NCBI GenBank assembly: GCA_017528425.1
Contig: JAFXOV010000015.1
Span: 114,093-178,092 of the forward strand
DNA from: Elusimicrobiota bacterium
GTDB lineage: Bacteria; Elusimicrobiota; Endomicrobiia; Endomicrobiales; Endomicrobiaceae
Direction: 5' to 3'
Length of the DNA stretch: 64,000 nucleotides
Position numbers and translations under genes: made by a program. Below, in pieces: positions 1-8,640 of this stretch (position 1 is its first letter; the number at the start of each line of letters is the position of its first letter). The notes beneath the pieces are model-generated. The model worked only from the letters and a program-made list of their open reading frames with translations, made no database searches and was not told the DNA's origin.

Positions 1-193
1 CTTTAAACGAACCTTTATCGGTTAAAAAAGCTATTCTTTCTTTTGAATTTAATCTTACATAGTAGCCGCATTTCGGGCATACCATAAAATTTTCTTCAAA
101 ATCTTTTTGAAAGATTATCTGTTCACACTTCTTACATTTCGTCCACAATCCTTCAGGTAATCCTTTTTTGTTACTGACAGATGAAACCATCAT
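1..193 (-). CDS. accD: Acetyl-CoA carboxylase carboxyltransferase subunit beta (N-terminal part)
   Basis: Only the first 64 codons lie in the window; the gene runs off the left edge. AccD pairs with AccA to move the carboxyl group from carboxybiotin to acetyl-CoA, giving malonyl-CoA for fatty acid synthesis. The visible part is the zinc ribbon at the AccD N-terminus: the phrase [12 protein letters not shown], then a second pair CPKCGYY about 15 residues later, then [11 protein letters not shown], all typical of the family. The start at 193 is supported by a GAGG ribosome site (203-206) with a 9-nt spacer; a second ATG follows immediately at 190. It is transcribed away from the giant gene at 372, so the two share a divergent upstream region of about 180 bp. 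Confidence 0.9.
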   Translation of the reverse strand, partial: MMVSSVSNKKGLPEGLWTKCKKCEQIIFQKDFEENFMVCPKCGYYVRLNSKERIAFLTDKGSFK

Positions 194-371
194 TTTTATG
201 TACCTCAATAAGTTATGTTTTTATTAAACAAATTTAATCTTAAATATTATACTAATTTTTTACTTAAATAGATACAACATTGTATGTGTTAAAATTATCG
301 GCTTGAAACTTAAACAAAAAGATATTAAACTATTATATTATTATAATATTTATATATATTTGGGAAAAAGT

Positions 372-3300
372 ATGAAAAAAATACTGAGTACAGTTATTTC
401 TTTATGTTTTATTAACTTAATAATAACCGATATTTACGGCGCTTTCATTCCGAATGCCGCAACTGTTGCCGTTAACAATACGGTCAACTATAACATGCTT
501 CCGGAAGATATAGGGAAATTTGTTCGGGATATGTATGTTTTGGGTGATAAAACAATAATCAATATTCAAGATTTGCATTCCGATGAAAATACTCAAAAAA
601 ACATTATTTCCATACTTGAGTTCCTTTCTGATAATTACAACATTAAAAACGTTTATCTTGAAGGTGCCTACGGCAATTTGGATTTCGGTTGGCTGAATGC
701 AATAAAAGATGAAAAACTTAAAAAAACAGTAGCTGACAACCTTTTAAAGGAAGGTAAAATTACCGGTACGGAATATTTCGGACTTTTCGAACAAAACAAA
801 AATATTCTTTTTAAAGGTTTGGAAGAAGAACAAGTATATAAAGAAAATTTTTATATTTTGGAACAGATGTTTGAAAAAAGAGCCGCGATAAACATAAAAA
901 TGCAAAATATTTCAAATGTTTTGGAACAGGCTGCCGAAGATATATACAATTTCAGATTAAAAACTTTTAACGATTTGGTTACGGACTATAACGCAAAAAA
1001 TGTTTCCCGCAGCGAATATTATGAATATTTACTTAAATTGATACCGAAATCCGTTCCTGAATCCGATTATAAAAATATTATCGATTTCTTAAAATTAGAA
1101 CAAAATTTTAAGTCGGTAAACACAAAGAAACTACAACTCGAAATTTCCGAAATAACTGTTCTTCTTAAAGAAAAGTTGCCTTTCGAACAATATACAAAGA
1201 TACAAAAAACGGCAAAAGCTTTTCCGGACAAATATTGTACCGAGTTATTAAATTTTGTTTTAGCAAACAAGTTGGAAAAAAATTATTCCGAGTTTATAAA
1301 GTTTTCAAAATGCTTAAAACAAAGAAACATGTTGGATGCAACAAAAATTTTAAACGAAGAAAAATTTTTAACGGACAAATTGTACGACGAATATTCAAAA
1401 ACAACAACAGAAAAAAATTTGATATTTTTGAATTCTTACACCGAAAAACTTTTGTTGTTCCTTACAAACAACATTCCGTCTTTTGAATATGAATATATCA
1501 AAGAAAATTTCGGCAGATACTGTATTTTACTTAAAAATTATATTTCAAATACGGATATAACGGAAATAAAACAATGGTATAAACTCGTTAACAGATTTTA
1601 TTCAAACAACGAAAAAAGAAATTTATTCTTTTTGGAAAATATTCTCAATAAAAAAATATCGGAAAAAGATTTTGTAAATAAATTAGTTATTAAAAACGAA
1701 GGGAGAAAACCTTTTGAAGAAATTTTGCAGAGAACCAAACAACCCATAGATATTATGGTAACCGGAGGATACCACAGTTTGGGGTTGCAGGAGTTAATGA
1801 CAAAATCAAACATAAATTATGCGGTTATTATGCCGAATGTTCAATTTGCCGACACCGAAGCCAGTGAAGACAAATTCTATAAAGATTACATAAAACAATA
1901 TTCGATTTTATCCAATACATACCAAAAATTTATAAGAAGTTCCGTTATGAATATGGAATGGGAAGATCCGGTAAAAGTTATTATCGGAACATTTTTGGAT
2001 TATACTGTTTTACAATCTCTTTCAAACAACTTAAATAACGAACAGGAATTTAATTCCGTTATAGACCTTATACAACAACATTTTAAGGATATACTTCAAA
2101 CAAAAGGATTAAAGTCCGATATAAATATAAAAAACATAGAAATTGCGGAAGGGAATTCTTTCATTATAACCGTTTCGGATAACGGTAAAGAACGAATATT
2201 TTATATTTCTCAAAATGTTGCCGGTGAGATACAGAATAAAAGCGATATATCAACCATGCAACAGGATATTGAAACATTGAACAGATTAACAAAAGAAAAA
2301 AAACAAAGTGAAATAAAAAGAATATTAAAAAAACTTTCGAGATTTATAACTTTTATTTTGGCATTTCCTTTGTTAATGGCTATGGGCGGCGGCGGCGGCG
2401 GATTTCGTTCTTCCGGGAAACAACCGCAACCGAAAGTTAAAACTATTAACGGAACATTTGAATATATTGATACCGTTGTGGAAGATGGTGCACGTGCGAT
2501 TTTGGAAGGAAAAATAAAGCTTGATAATGTTTTTGTGAACAAAGGTACAACTCTTACTTTAAGAGCCGGTACAAACACTTCCATAACAATGAAAAACGTG
2601 GATTTAAGTGAAACAGGAGACCTTGATATTACCATAGAAGATAACGGCGATTACGAAATTGTTTCCGAAGACGGTATAGTGAAAGTTTATAAAGTGTTAA
2701 AGACGGATTTTTCTTCTTCGACAAAACAAAAAAGAGAACTTGTTTCCGTACTGAAAAAAGGAAGTTTGTTTTTGCCGAATGAATCCGACTGGGAATACAA
2801 AGAAACAGATCCCGTTATAGTTTTTTACGGCAGATACGGTTCTTGGACAAGACAGGAAGATATAAATAAAAGAACCGACCTTATATACAAAGGTAAAAAA
2901 GTAATATATATTGATGTATCCGATATTACTTCCATGAGAGGAGAAATAGAGAAAGAAAGATTAATAAGAATTTTGGAACAGAATAACCTGCAAGGCAAAA
3001 ATGTTTGTTTGGATCTTTCTTTAATAGAAGAACGTTTTTCAAAGCCTTTGGCAACACTCGGTGATATTTGGTCTCAACAAACAAACGGAGCAACTTTTTT
3101 AAACACAAATATTCCTTTTTCTTTGTTTGTAAAATCTACACATTCTTTTAACAGAAACAACACTCATTTTTATTTAAATCCGGACGGAACATACAAGAGA
3201 TATCCTTATAAAGATCGTAACTGGTTAAAATCGGTATTACAAAAATATATGCCTGCTTTTACGGAAAAAACTTTCGTTTTTGTTTGGCCGGTGGAATCCG

Positions 3301-6170
3301 TTAAATACACATATTTTACCCCGAAATATTCCGACGGCGGCGCACCGGAGCAAAGAATTTTGGCGTTCGAACCGTTTAAAGAATTTATGGATAAAGCAAA
3401 AAAGTATACCGCAGACGGCAAAAATTCAATAGTATTTATGCCCGGCTATTTAATAAGTGAACTTTCATTGTATTTAGGTGACAAAAATATCGGTGATAAA
3501 TTTGCAGATATTACATACGGCGACAGTGAAGAAACAAATCCTTTCAGTATTTGGTACAAGAAACAAGATGCAAAACAAATAGAAAAAATAGAAGTTTTAA
3601 AGTTGGACGGCTTAACAATCGTTATGTATCCGGAAGGAAACAGAGGTCATAACGAACAGGCATATTTAAAAACTTTAATGGCGACATACAATTTCGGAAA
3701 AGAAAGTTTTGACAGTATGCTCACGCAGGCGGGTTTTTCATGGAAAGCAAACACAGTTTATGTTTATGAAGGCAAAGAAATGGAAAACTTGGACATGGAA
3801 GCACAACTGTTAAAAAATCCGTCCATAAAAACAGGTAAAGTTTCTTATGTGTATGATAATTTAAAAAGAGTTTTTATAGACCTTTATTCAAATATGAACA
3901 AATTTTTCAAAGCCGTAATACCTAAATACATGAAAGGAAATTGGATTTCCTTTGAAAGTGAAGTCAGAGAAACCGTAGATATGACTCAAATAAAGGAAGC
4001 TGTATCCGCAAAATCAAAATTGGGTTTTGAATCCACTGTTGTTATTCCGGTAAATGCAAATGCTTTAAATGAAACTGAATACGGTGAACCGGAAATATTG
4101 GAACAGGACGGTAAAGAAATAAAACTGTACACTTTGGAATTCGAAGGTTCTAAAATTTATCTTGTCGGGATAGATAATCCGAACACTGCCTGGCAGGACA
4201 GTGTTTTAAATTACATATCGGACTTTTTAAGAGATTACAGAAACAATATTGTTTCGTTTGAAGGTGTTCCTCAATTAACATTATTAAGGTTGAATTATAT
4301 TCTTTCGGACAGTTTTGTTCACTATATTCCGGTTGTATTAACTTCCGACGAAGAAACTTATGAACAAATAGAATCTTTAGGCTACGATGATATCGTTGAT
4401 ACTTCCGAAATTGTATCAAGAATAGGAAACACGCAATTAAAATATCCGCATGTCGCTTCCGATATGAAAGAAATTTCAGAAGCAATAACCGTAATAAAAG
4501 CATTAAAAAGAAAGTCGTTTTTCGGAAATTTTTCCGACTATAAAACTTCTTATGTAGGTGTAAAAATTGCTTCCGACGAGCACATCTTTAACAGTGAAAT
4601 GGAAGAAAACGAATTTATAGAAATATTGAAAGGAACGGATATAGATTTTGTTACCGTAGTTATAAGAGATAATGATTTGGGTGTCCACGTTTTAAACAGA
4701 ACAACAACGGTAAAGGAAAATTTAACGAAATTATCGGAAAATCTCCATAAAAACAACAAAAAAATAGTTTTGGAATACACTTTCAGATTTGTGGACGAAT
4801 TCTTTGATTCTTTTGTAAGATCGATACAGGAAGATTGTACGGATATGGATTTAGACGGAATAAAGCTCGATTTGGCGGATTGTCCTATAGGAGATATCGG
4901 AAAAACAATAAAAGATTTTAAAGCAATAAGAGAAGCGCTTCCCGATTTAAGCATATCTATACAGGTGTCAAACGAAGCTTGGGAAAAACATTCTCCGTTC
5001 TTTGAAGAATTAAAAATCACAAGAACCGTATCAAGTAAAGAGGAACTTCTTTGGGGAGAACACGATTTATCAGACTCTGCCGATGTAAATTATGAAATAT
5101 CAATATACAAGAATCAGCAGGAATATGAACAGAAAGTTTTCAGTTTAACCAATCAAAGAGAAAGAATGTTGGATAAAGATCCCGAACGTCTTTCACCGCA
5201 AATGAAAGCTTTGGTTGACTTGGGAGAAGAAAAATTTGCAGACCAAATAATCGATAACAGATTGGAAAATATTTTTCAAAAAGTTGTTGTTAACGATTCG
5301 ATAGGCAAATTAATTCTTCCCGTTAATATGCTTTATGCCAAAAGATTGGAAAACAACGAAAATTCAAACGTTATACAAGCTGTATCCAACCTTATAAGAT
5401 TATTTAAAGAATCCAAAGGTATGGCGGAAAGAAGAAAGTTTGCTTATGAGTACGGTTTGCAGCAGAAAGTAAATTTAACGCCTGAAGAAGAACAGGAAAT
5501 AGCCCAAATTTTAAGAGGAGAAAGTAAAGGAACTGCCGGCAGTTATGTAAGGAAACATTATCCTTTTGTATTTAACTATTTTGTGGAATCAAGACAAACA
5601 AGAATAGAAATAAGTGACAGTTTCTTGTTCGGTATATATGAAGCAAACATTATAAGAAAATATAAAGAAGGACAATTCGGTAAAGTATTGGAATTTGTTC
5701 TTGATAAAAATCTTATTTATAACGATACTCAGGAAGCCGTAGATCAAAGACAAGATTTGTTTTATCGTGCTTTGGCACATATATCTTTATACAGAAACGT
5801 AACAAATATCGAAGATCTTTTCTCAATAGACGAGAATGATTATGATTTTTATGAAGGGAAAAATTATAAGGAAAATTATTTGAATGCTCTTATAAGAGAA
5901 GTTAAAGGAAGAGACAGAATGAGCCATGTAATGATGGTTTTCGAAAAGGGCTTTCCTTTATTAACAAATATTGCGGTAGGATATCTGCCGAACAGAGAAT
6001 CGACTTTATATGAAGCAAGAATATTGTTAAGAACTTTATCCATGGTGTATACAATGCAGGAAATTGAACCCGTACTACCGGAACTTACCGATGAAGAATT
6101 GCAGGTTGATGATATGTTCATTAATGAAAATTCAAGCACTTATATTAACGAACTCTTGGCCAGCGCTTAA
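372..6170 (+). CDS. Giant secreted protein with Tiki/TraB/ChaN-like N-terminal domain (1932 aa)
   Basis: No function can be assigned. An in-frame TTG at 303 would extend the protein by 23 residues, but the ATG at 372 begins a clear signal peptide (MKKILSTVISLCF, cleavage near DIYGA). Residues ~40-120 contain IQDLHSDE and VYLEGAYG, and about 400 residues later MVTGGYHSLG; this spacing resembles the ChaN/TraB/Tiki-type hydrolase-like fold (inference). Around residue 650 a basic segment and a hydrophobic stretch (FITFILAFPLLMAM) precede six glycines encoded by five GGC codons plus GGA. A later region (~1380-1560) with VGVKIASDE, VVIRDND and DLDGIKLDLADC looks TIM-barrel-like. The C-terminus is helical with charged repeats. 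Giant ORFs of this type are seen in Elusimicrobia/Omnitrophota. It stands alone, with a repeat mosaic downstream. The ribosome site is weak (GGGAAAAAG). Confidence 0.8.
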   Translation: MKKILSTVISLCFINLIITDIYGAFIPNAATVAVNNTVNYNMLPEDIGKFVRDMYVLGDKTIINIQDLHSDENTQKNIISILEFLSDNYNIKNVYLEGAYGNLDFGWLNAIKDEKLKKTVADNLLKEGKITGTEYFGLFEQNKNILFKGLEEEQVYKENFYILEQMFEKRAAINIKMQNISNVLEQAAEDIYNFRLKTFNDLVTDYNAKNVSRSEYYEYLLKLIPKSVPESDYKNIIDFLKLEQNFKSVNTKKLQLEISEITVLLKEKLPFEQYTKIQKTAKAFPDKYCTELLNFVLANKLEKNYSEFIKFSKCLKQRNMLDATKILNEEKFLTDKLYDEYSKTTTEKNLIFLNSYTEKLLLFLTNNIPSFEYEYIKENFGRYCILLKNYISNTDITEIKQWYKLVNRFYSNNEKRNLFFLENILNKKISEKDFVNKLVIKNEGRKPFEEILQRTKQPIDIMVTGGYHSLGLQELMTKSNINYAVIMPNVQFADTEASEDKFYKDYIKQYSILSNTYQKFIRSSVMNMEWEDPVKVIIGTFLDYTVLQSLSNNLNNEQEFNSVIDLIQQHFKDILQTKGLKSDINIKNIEIAEGNSFIITVSDNGKERIFYISQNVAGEIQNKSDISTMQQDIETLNRLTKEKKQSEIKRILKKLSRFITFILAFPLLMAMGGGGGGFRSSGKQPQPKVKTINGTFEYIDTVVEDGARAILEGKIKLDNVFVNKGTTLTLRAGTNTSITMKNVDLSETGDLDITIEDNGDYEIVSEDGIVKVYKVLKTDFSSSTKQKRELVSVLKKGSLFLPNESDWEYKETDPVIVFYGRYGSWTRQEDINKRTDLIYKGKKVIYIDVSDITSMRGEIEKERLIRILEQNNLQGKNVCLDLSLIEERFSKPLATLGDIWSQQTNGATFLNTNIPFSLFVKSTHSFNRNNTHFYLNPDGTYKRYPYKDRNWLKSVLQKYMPAFTEKTFVFVWPVESVKYTYFTPKYSDGGAPEQRILAFEPFKEFMDKAKKYTADGKNSIVFMPGYLISELSLYLGDKNIGDKFADITYGDSEETNPFSIWYKKQDAKQIEKIEVLKLDGLTIVMYPEGNRGHNEQAYLKTLMATYNFGKESFDSMLTQAGFSWKANTVYVYEGKEMENLDMEAQLLKNPSIKTGKVSYVYDNLKRVFIDLYSNMNKFFKAVIPKYMKGNWISFESEVRETVDMTQIKEAVSAKSKLGFESTVVIPVNANALNETEYGEPEILEQDGKEIKLYTLEFEGSKIYLVGIDNPNTAWQDSVLNYISDFLRDYRNNIVSFEGVPQLTLLRLNYILSDSFVHYIPVVLTSDEETYEQIESLGYDDIVDTSEIVSRIGNTQLKYPHVASDMKEISEAITVIKALKRKSFFGNFSDYKTSYVGVKIASDEHIFNSEMEENEFIEILKGTDIDFVTVVIRDNDLGVHVLNRTTTVKENLTKLSENLHKNNKKIVLEYTFRFVDEFFDSFVRSIQEDCTDMDLDGIKLDLADCPIGDIGKTIKDFKAIREALPDLSISIQVSNEAWEKHSPFFEELKITRTVSSKEELLWGEHDLSDSADVNYEISIYKNQQEYEQKVFSLTNQRERMLDKDPERLSPQMKALVDLGEEKFADQIIDNRLENIFQKVVVNDSIGKLILPVNMLYAKRLENNENSNVIQAVSNLIRLFKESKGMAERRKFAYEYGLQQKVNLTPEEEQEIAQILRGESKGTAGSYVRKHYPFVFNYFVESRQTRIEISDSFLFGIYEANIIRKYKEGQFGKVLEFVLDKNLIYNDTQEAVDQRQDLFYRALAHISLYRNVTNIEDLFSIDENDYDFYEGKNYKENYLNALIREVKGRDRMSHVMMVFEKGFPLLTNIAVGYLPNRESTLYEARILLRTLSMVYTMQEIEPVLPELTDEELQVDDMFINENSSTYINELLASA

Positions 6171-6483
6171 TTCAATTAGAAATCAGCAATTAACGGCAGA
6201 ACGACAAACGACAATTTATAATTTACAATTTATAATTAATGTGTCCTTCGGACTAATATTTTATAGATTACTTCACTTCGTTCGTAATGACATCCATTTT
6301 TTTTGTCATTGCGAGGGACAAAGTCCCGTGGCAATCCATCCGTCTGTCATTCCGAACTTGATTCGGAATCTATTAAAATATACATTCCTTATTCTTGGCT
6401 TTCAAAGAGTTTCAAAGTTTTTGCTTAGAATAAAGCATTTGCCGACTGCAGTGTACATATCCGCTCAAGTTCAAAATTTAATA
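6171..6483. repeat. Repeat mosaic between convergent genes
   Basis: This gap holds, in order: an AT block of family D (about 6208-6240), a GTCC/GGAC hairpin of family E, a TAGATTACTT...GTAATGAC element (about 6263-6291), a family B element with inner stem GGGAC/GTCCC (about 6303-6340), a family C palindrome (about 6344-6376), and the left half of a family A hairpin (about 6393-6452) that breaks off just after GTGTACAT. The open reading frame across this region is translated repeat and is not called a gene. Confidence 0.75.
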
Positions 6484-7938
6484 TTATTTGATAACATTAA
6501 ATTTTGATACCCTATCGATAAGAGAATTTCCTGCAACTTCTGAACCTATCTCAAGATTGGAAACGATTGTTTTGTTTATATAATTGACCGTCTTTTCATT
6601 CTTTTCCGTATATGAAGTTACACCCCAAATACATTGTATCACATAAGGTTTATCGTCTTCACTGCCGATATAAAGCATAATATGTCCCGATAAATAAATG
6701 AAAGATATGCCTGCAACGGCATCTTCTATTATGGCAGCATTTTTTATCGTATCATCATCTTTTTTGTTCAGTTTTGTAACTTCTCCGCACTTTATTTTTT
6801 GTACCGAAGTTTCCGGAAGTAATATTCCGAAACAATTAAATATTTGTCCGAGATATCCGGAACAGTCTTGTTCTCCGTTTGAACCGCCCCATCCGTAAGG
6901 GGAATTTAAGTGATTAAACGCCAAATTTAAAGCATTTCTTTGAGTGTATGGTACATAACCTATATTCGCTTCTTTAAAATTCAAATATCCTTTTTGCAAC
7001 ACCAAATTCCCGTACTCATCGGCCGCAGGAATATTTACACATATTGTCTTTGTTCCTTTTTTACTTACATAAGGAAGTTTTGTGCCCATTCTTACATATT
7101 CCAAAAATTCGGTTCTTTCTTTATCGGTAAAAATGTCCGCTTTGTCTTCGGTAATTACCACCGGTTTTTTCATGTTCACCCAGTTATTAAAAGTTTTTCT
7201 GTCGGTAAATGCTAAATTTTCGGCTTGTATCCAACCTTCCTCGGTAGGAGTTGCCACATAGCACCACTGTTCATCTTTTGTTTGGCATAACACTATTACG
7301 GGAGTTCCCAAATCTATACTTTCTTCCTGTAATCTGTCTATATCCTTGGAATTTTTACTTGAAATTATTTTTTTTGATGTCGGTAACAATCTTACATCAT
7401 TATATTTTGTTGTTATGGCAAAACGTACGGCGACATCATCTTGTTCTTCGGGAATATCTATACTTTCATCTAAAGTAATAAAAAAGTCGGGGAATAAATG
7501 TTCTCCGTTTTCGTTAAGATAATTTTTTTTCGATAAAAACGAAGATGTCGATTTAAAAGTTTTTTTAAGTCTTTCTTTAGACACCGTATCGGGGTATCCT
7601 TTCATATTTACTATACCGAGATGCATATCGGATATATCTTCGTTCAGTTGTGCTATTTGTTTTTTATCCAAAATTATTTTATCTGGTTCCAATAACTTCG
7701 ATATCCAATAACCTTCCGTCTTCATTTGTTTTGGAGTGGTATCTTCAAACACAACCTTATCGGAAGTTTTTCTGTATATTAAAGAAACCGGATTTTTTAT
7801 CTCAACGTTTTTCTTCGATACTTTTACCGAAATATAATCAATACCTGTTTCCGTTCTTTTTTTTGCAGGTTTTGCAAAAACATTTGTTGTTAAAAACAAA
7901 CTTAAAATAAGTGATACTAATAAAAGTTTTCTGTTCAT
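6484..7938 (-). CDS. Secreted NlpC/P60 cell-wall peptidase with SH3b domains
   Basis: A predicted exported peptidoglycan endopeptidase of 484 residues, expected to cut the stem peptide (typically gamma-D-Glu to diamino acid) in the periplasm. It has a signal peptide (MNRKLLLVSLILS, cleavage near VFAKP). The middle shows two SH3b-like segments (WCYVATPTEEGWI and the following VNIPAADEYGN region). The C-terminal NlpC/P60 domain has SPYGWGGSNGEQDCSGY with the catalytic cysteine near residue 357 and the histidine in HIMLYIG near residue 418. The order (stabilising N-domain, two SH3b, NlpC/P60) matches larger bacterial gamma-D-glutamyl endopeptidases. A TATAAT box at 7953-7948 lies 9 nt before the ATG and there is no Shine-Dalgarno, so the transcript is probably near-leaderless. 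It is divergent from the OmpA-like gene. Confidence 0.88.
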   Translation of the reverse strand: MNRKLLLVSLILSLFLTTNVFAKPAKKRTETGIDYISVKVSKKNVEIKNPVSLIYRKTSDKVVFEDTTPKQMKTEGYWISKLLEPDKIILDKKQIAQLNEDISDMHLGIVNMKGYPDTVSKERLKKTFKSTSSFLSKKNYLNENGEHLFPDFFITLDESIDIPEEQDDVAVRFAITTKYNDVRLLPTSKKIISSKNSKDIDRLQEESIDLGTPVIVLCQTKDEQWCYVATPTEEGWIQAENLAFTDRKTFNNWVNMKKPVVITEDKADIFTDKERTEFLEYVRMGTKLPYVSKKGTKTICVNIPAADEYGNLVLQKGYLNFKEANIGYVPYTQRNALNLAFNHLNSPYGWGGSNGEQDCSGYLGQIFNCFGILLPETSVQKIKCGEVTKLNKKDDDTIKNAAIIEDAVAGISFIYLSGHIMLYIGSEDDKPYVIQCIWGVTSYTEKNEKTVNYINKTIVSNLEIGSEVAGNSLIDRVSKFNVIK

Positions 7939-7947
7939 AATAGTATT

Positions 7948-7953
7948 ATTATA
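7948..7953 (-). promoter_or_regulatory. -10 box of the NlpC/P60 gene
   Basis: TATAAT on the minus strand, 9 nt before the ATG at 7938. Transcription should start within a few bases of the ATG. No -35 of good quality was found. Confidence 0.5.
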
Positions 7954-7985
7954 TCAAAAAAATATTTTTAAGTTGTTTTTTTTGT

Positions 7986-7991
7986 TATAAT
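7986..7991 (+). promoter_or_regulatory. -10 box of the OmpA-like gene
   Basis: TATAAT directly before ATGGGTATG. A start about 7 nt downstream would fall on the second ATG (7998), giving a leaderless mRNA. It sits opposite the -10 of the divergent gene. Confidence 0.5.
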
Positions 7992-7997
7992 ATGGGT

Positions 7998-8558
7998 ATG
8001 AACAAAATTTATAAATTCCTTATCACTATTATATGTTTATTTGTTTTGAGCGGTTTTTGTTTTGCAGCAAATTCCAAAGATGAAAACAATGTTAGAGTAA
8101 TACAAAAAGACGAAAATTATAAAATTTATATTCCGCCTGTTGTGGGGCTTGATACAAGAGCGTCTTTGGAACAAGACGAAATAAATATAATAGACAAGAA
8201 AAGATTTAACGACTTGTTAAAGTATAAAAGAATATTTACAAAAGAAATTAACACAATTGATATAAAATACAGTGCCGCTTGGATACAAAAACTTCAAAAT
8301 GTTGCCCGTGAAATAAGGAAACGTCCCGGCACGATTGTCATTGTTGAAGGTTTTAGAAACACAGAACTTACGGGAAGAGAAAATCTTCTTATGTCTAAAA
8401 AACATGCTTTGTTTGTAGCATCCATATTAAGAGATATATACAGAGTAAAAAACACAATGGCTGCCATCGGCAGAGGAATAGAAAAAAACGAAGATCTTAA
8501 TTATAATTGTGTAATAATATCTCTTATAAAAAACGTTAATCCTTCCGACAAAATTTAA
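7998..8558 (+). CDS. OmpA-like exported protein
   Basis: A 186-residue exported protein with a signal peptide (FLITIICLFVLSGFCFA). The C-terminal half (about residues 95-180) resembles an OmpA/MotB peptidoglycan-binding domain: TIVIVEGFRNTELTGREN, then LLMSKKHALFVASIL, then a glycine-containing end (AIGRGIE). The usual family pattern is a GHTD-like loop, then N-x-x-LS-x-x-RA, then a final G-G, so this copy is divergent. It probably anchors or senses peptidoglycan in the periplasm. Two in-frame ATGs (7992 and 7998) are possible; I chose 7998 because the TATAAT at 7986-7991 would place the transcription start on it. Confidence 0.7.
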   Translation: MNKIYKFLITIICLFVLSGFCFAANSKDENNVRVIQKDENYKIYIPPVVGLDTRASLEQDEINIIDKKRFNDLLKYKRIFTKEINTIDIKYSAAWIQKLQNVAREIRKRPGTIVIVEGFRNTELTGRENLLMSKKHALFVASILRDIYRVKNTMAAIGRGIEKNEDLNYNCVIISLIKNVNPSDKI

Positions 8559-8606
8559 AAACACTCAGCGTTTTAATTTCTAATTACTAATTGCCTAATT
8601 TTTTTA

Positions 8607-8612
8607 TATAAT
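8607..8612 (+). promoter_or_regulatory. Probable -10 box of mnmG
   Basis: TATAAT 28 nt before the mnmG ATG, leaving a short leader that contains the ribosome site AGGAAAAAC. No convincing -35 was found. Confidence 0.4.
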
Positions 8613-8640
8613 ATATCGAATTAAATTTTAGGAAAAACAA

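Noticed and set aside
2210..2635. 141-aa minus-strand open frame within the giant gene
   Set aside because: Shadow frame caused by the codon bias of the plus-strand gene; proline run is the reverse of the GGC run.
6064..6507. 147-aa open frame over the end of the giant gene and the repeat mosaic
   Set aside because: Its codons come from a shifted reading of the giant gene plus repeat sequence; no start signal or known domain.
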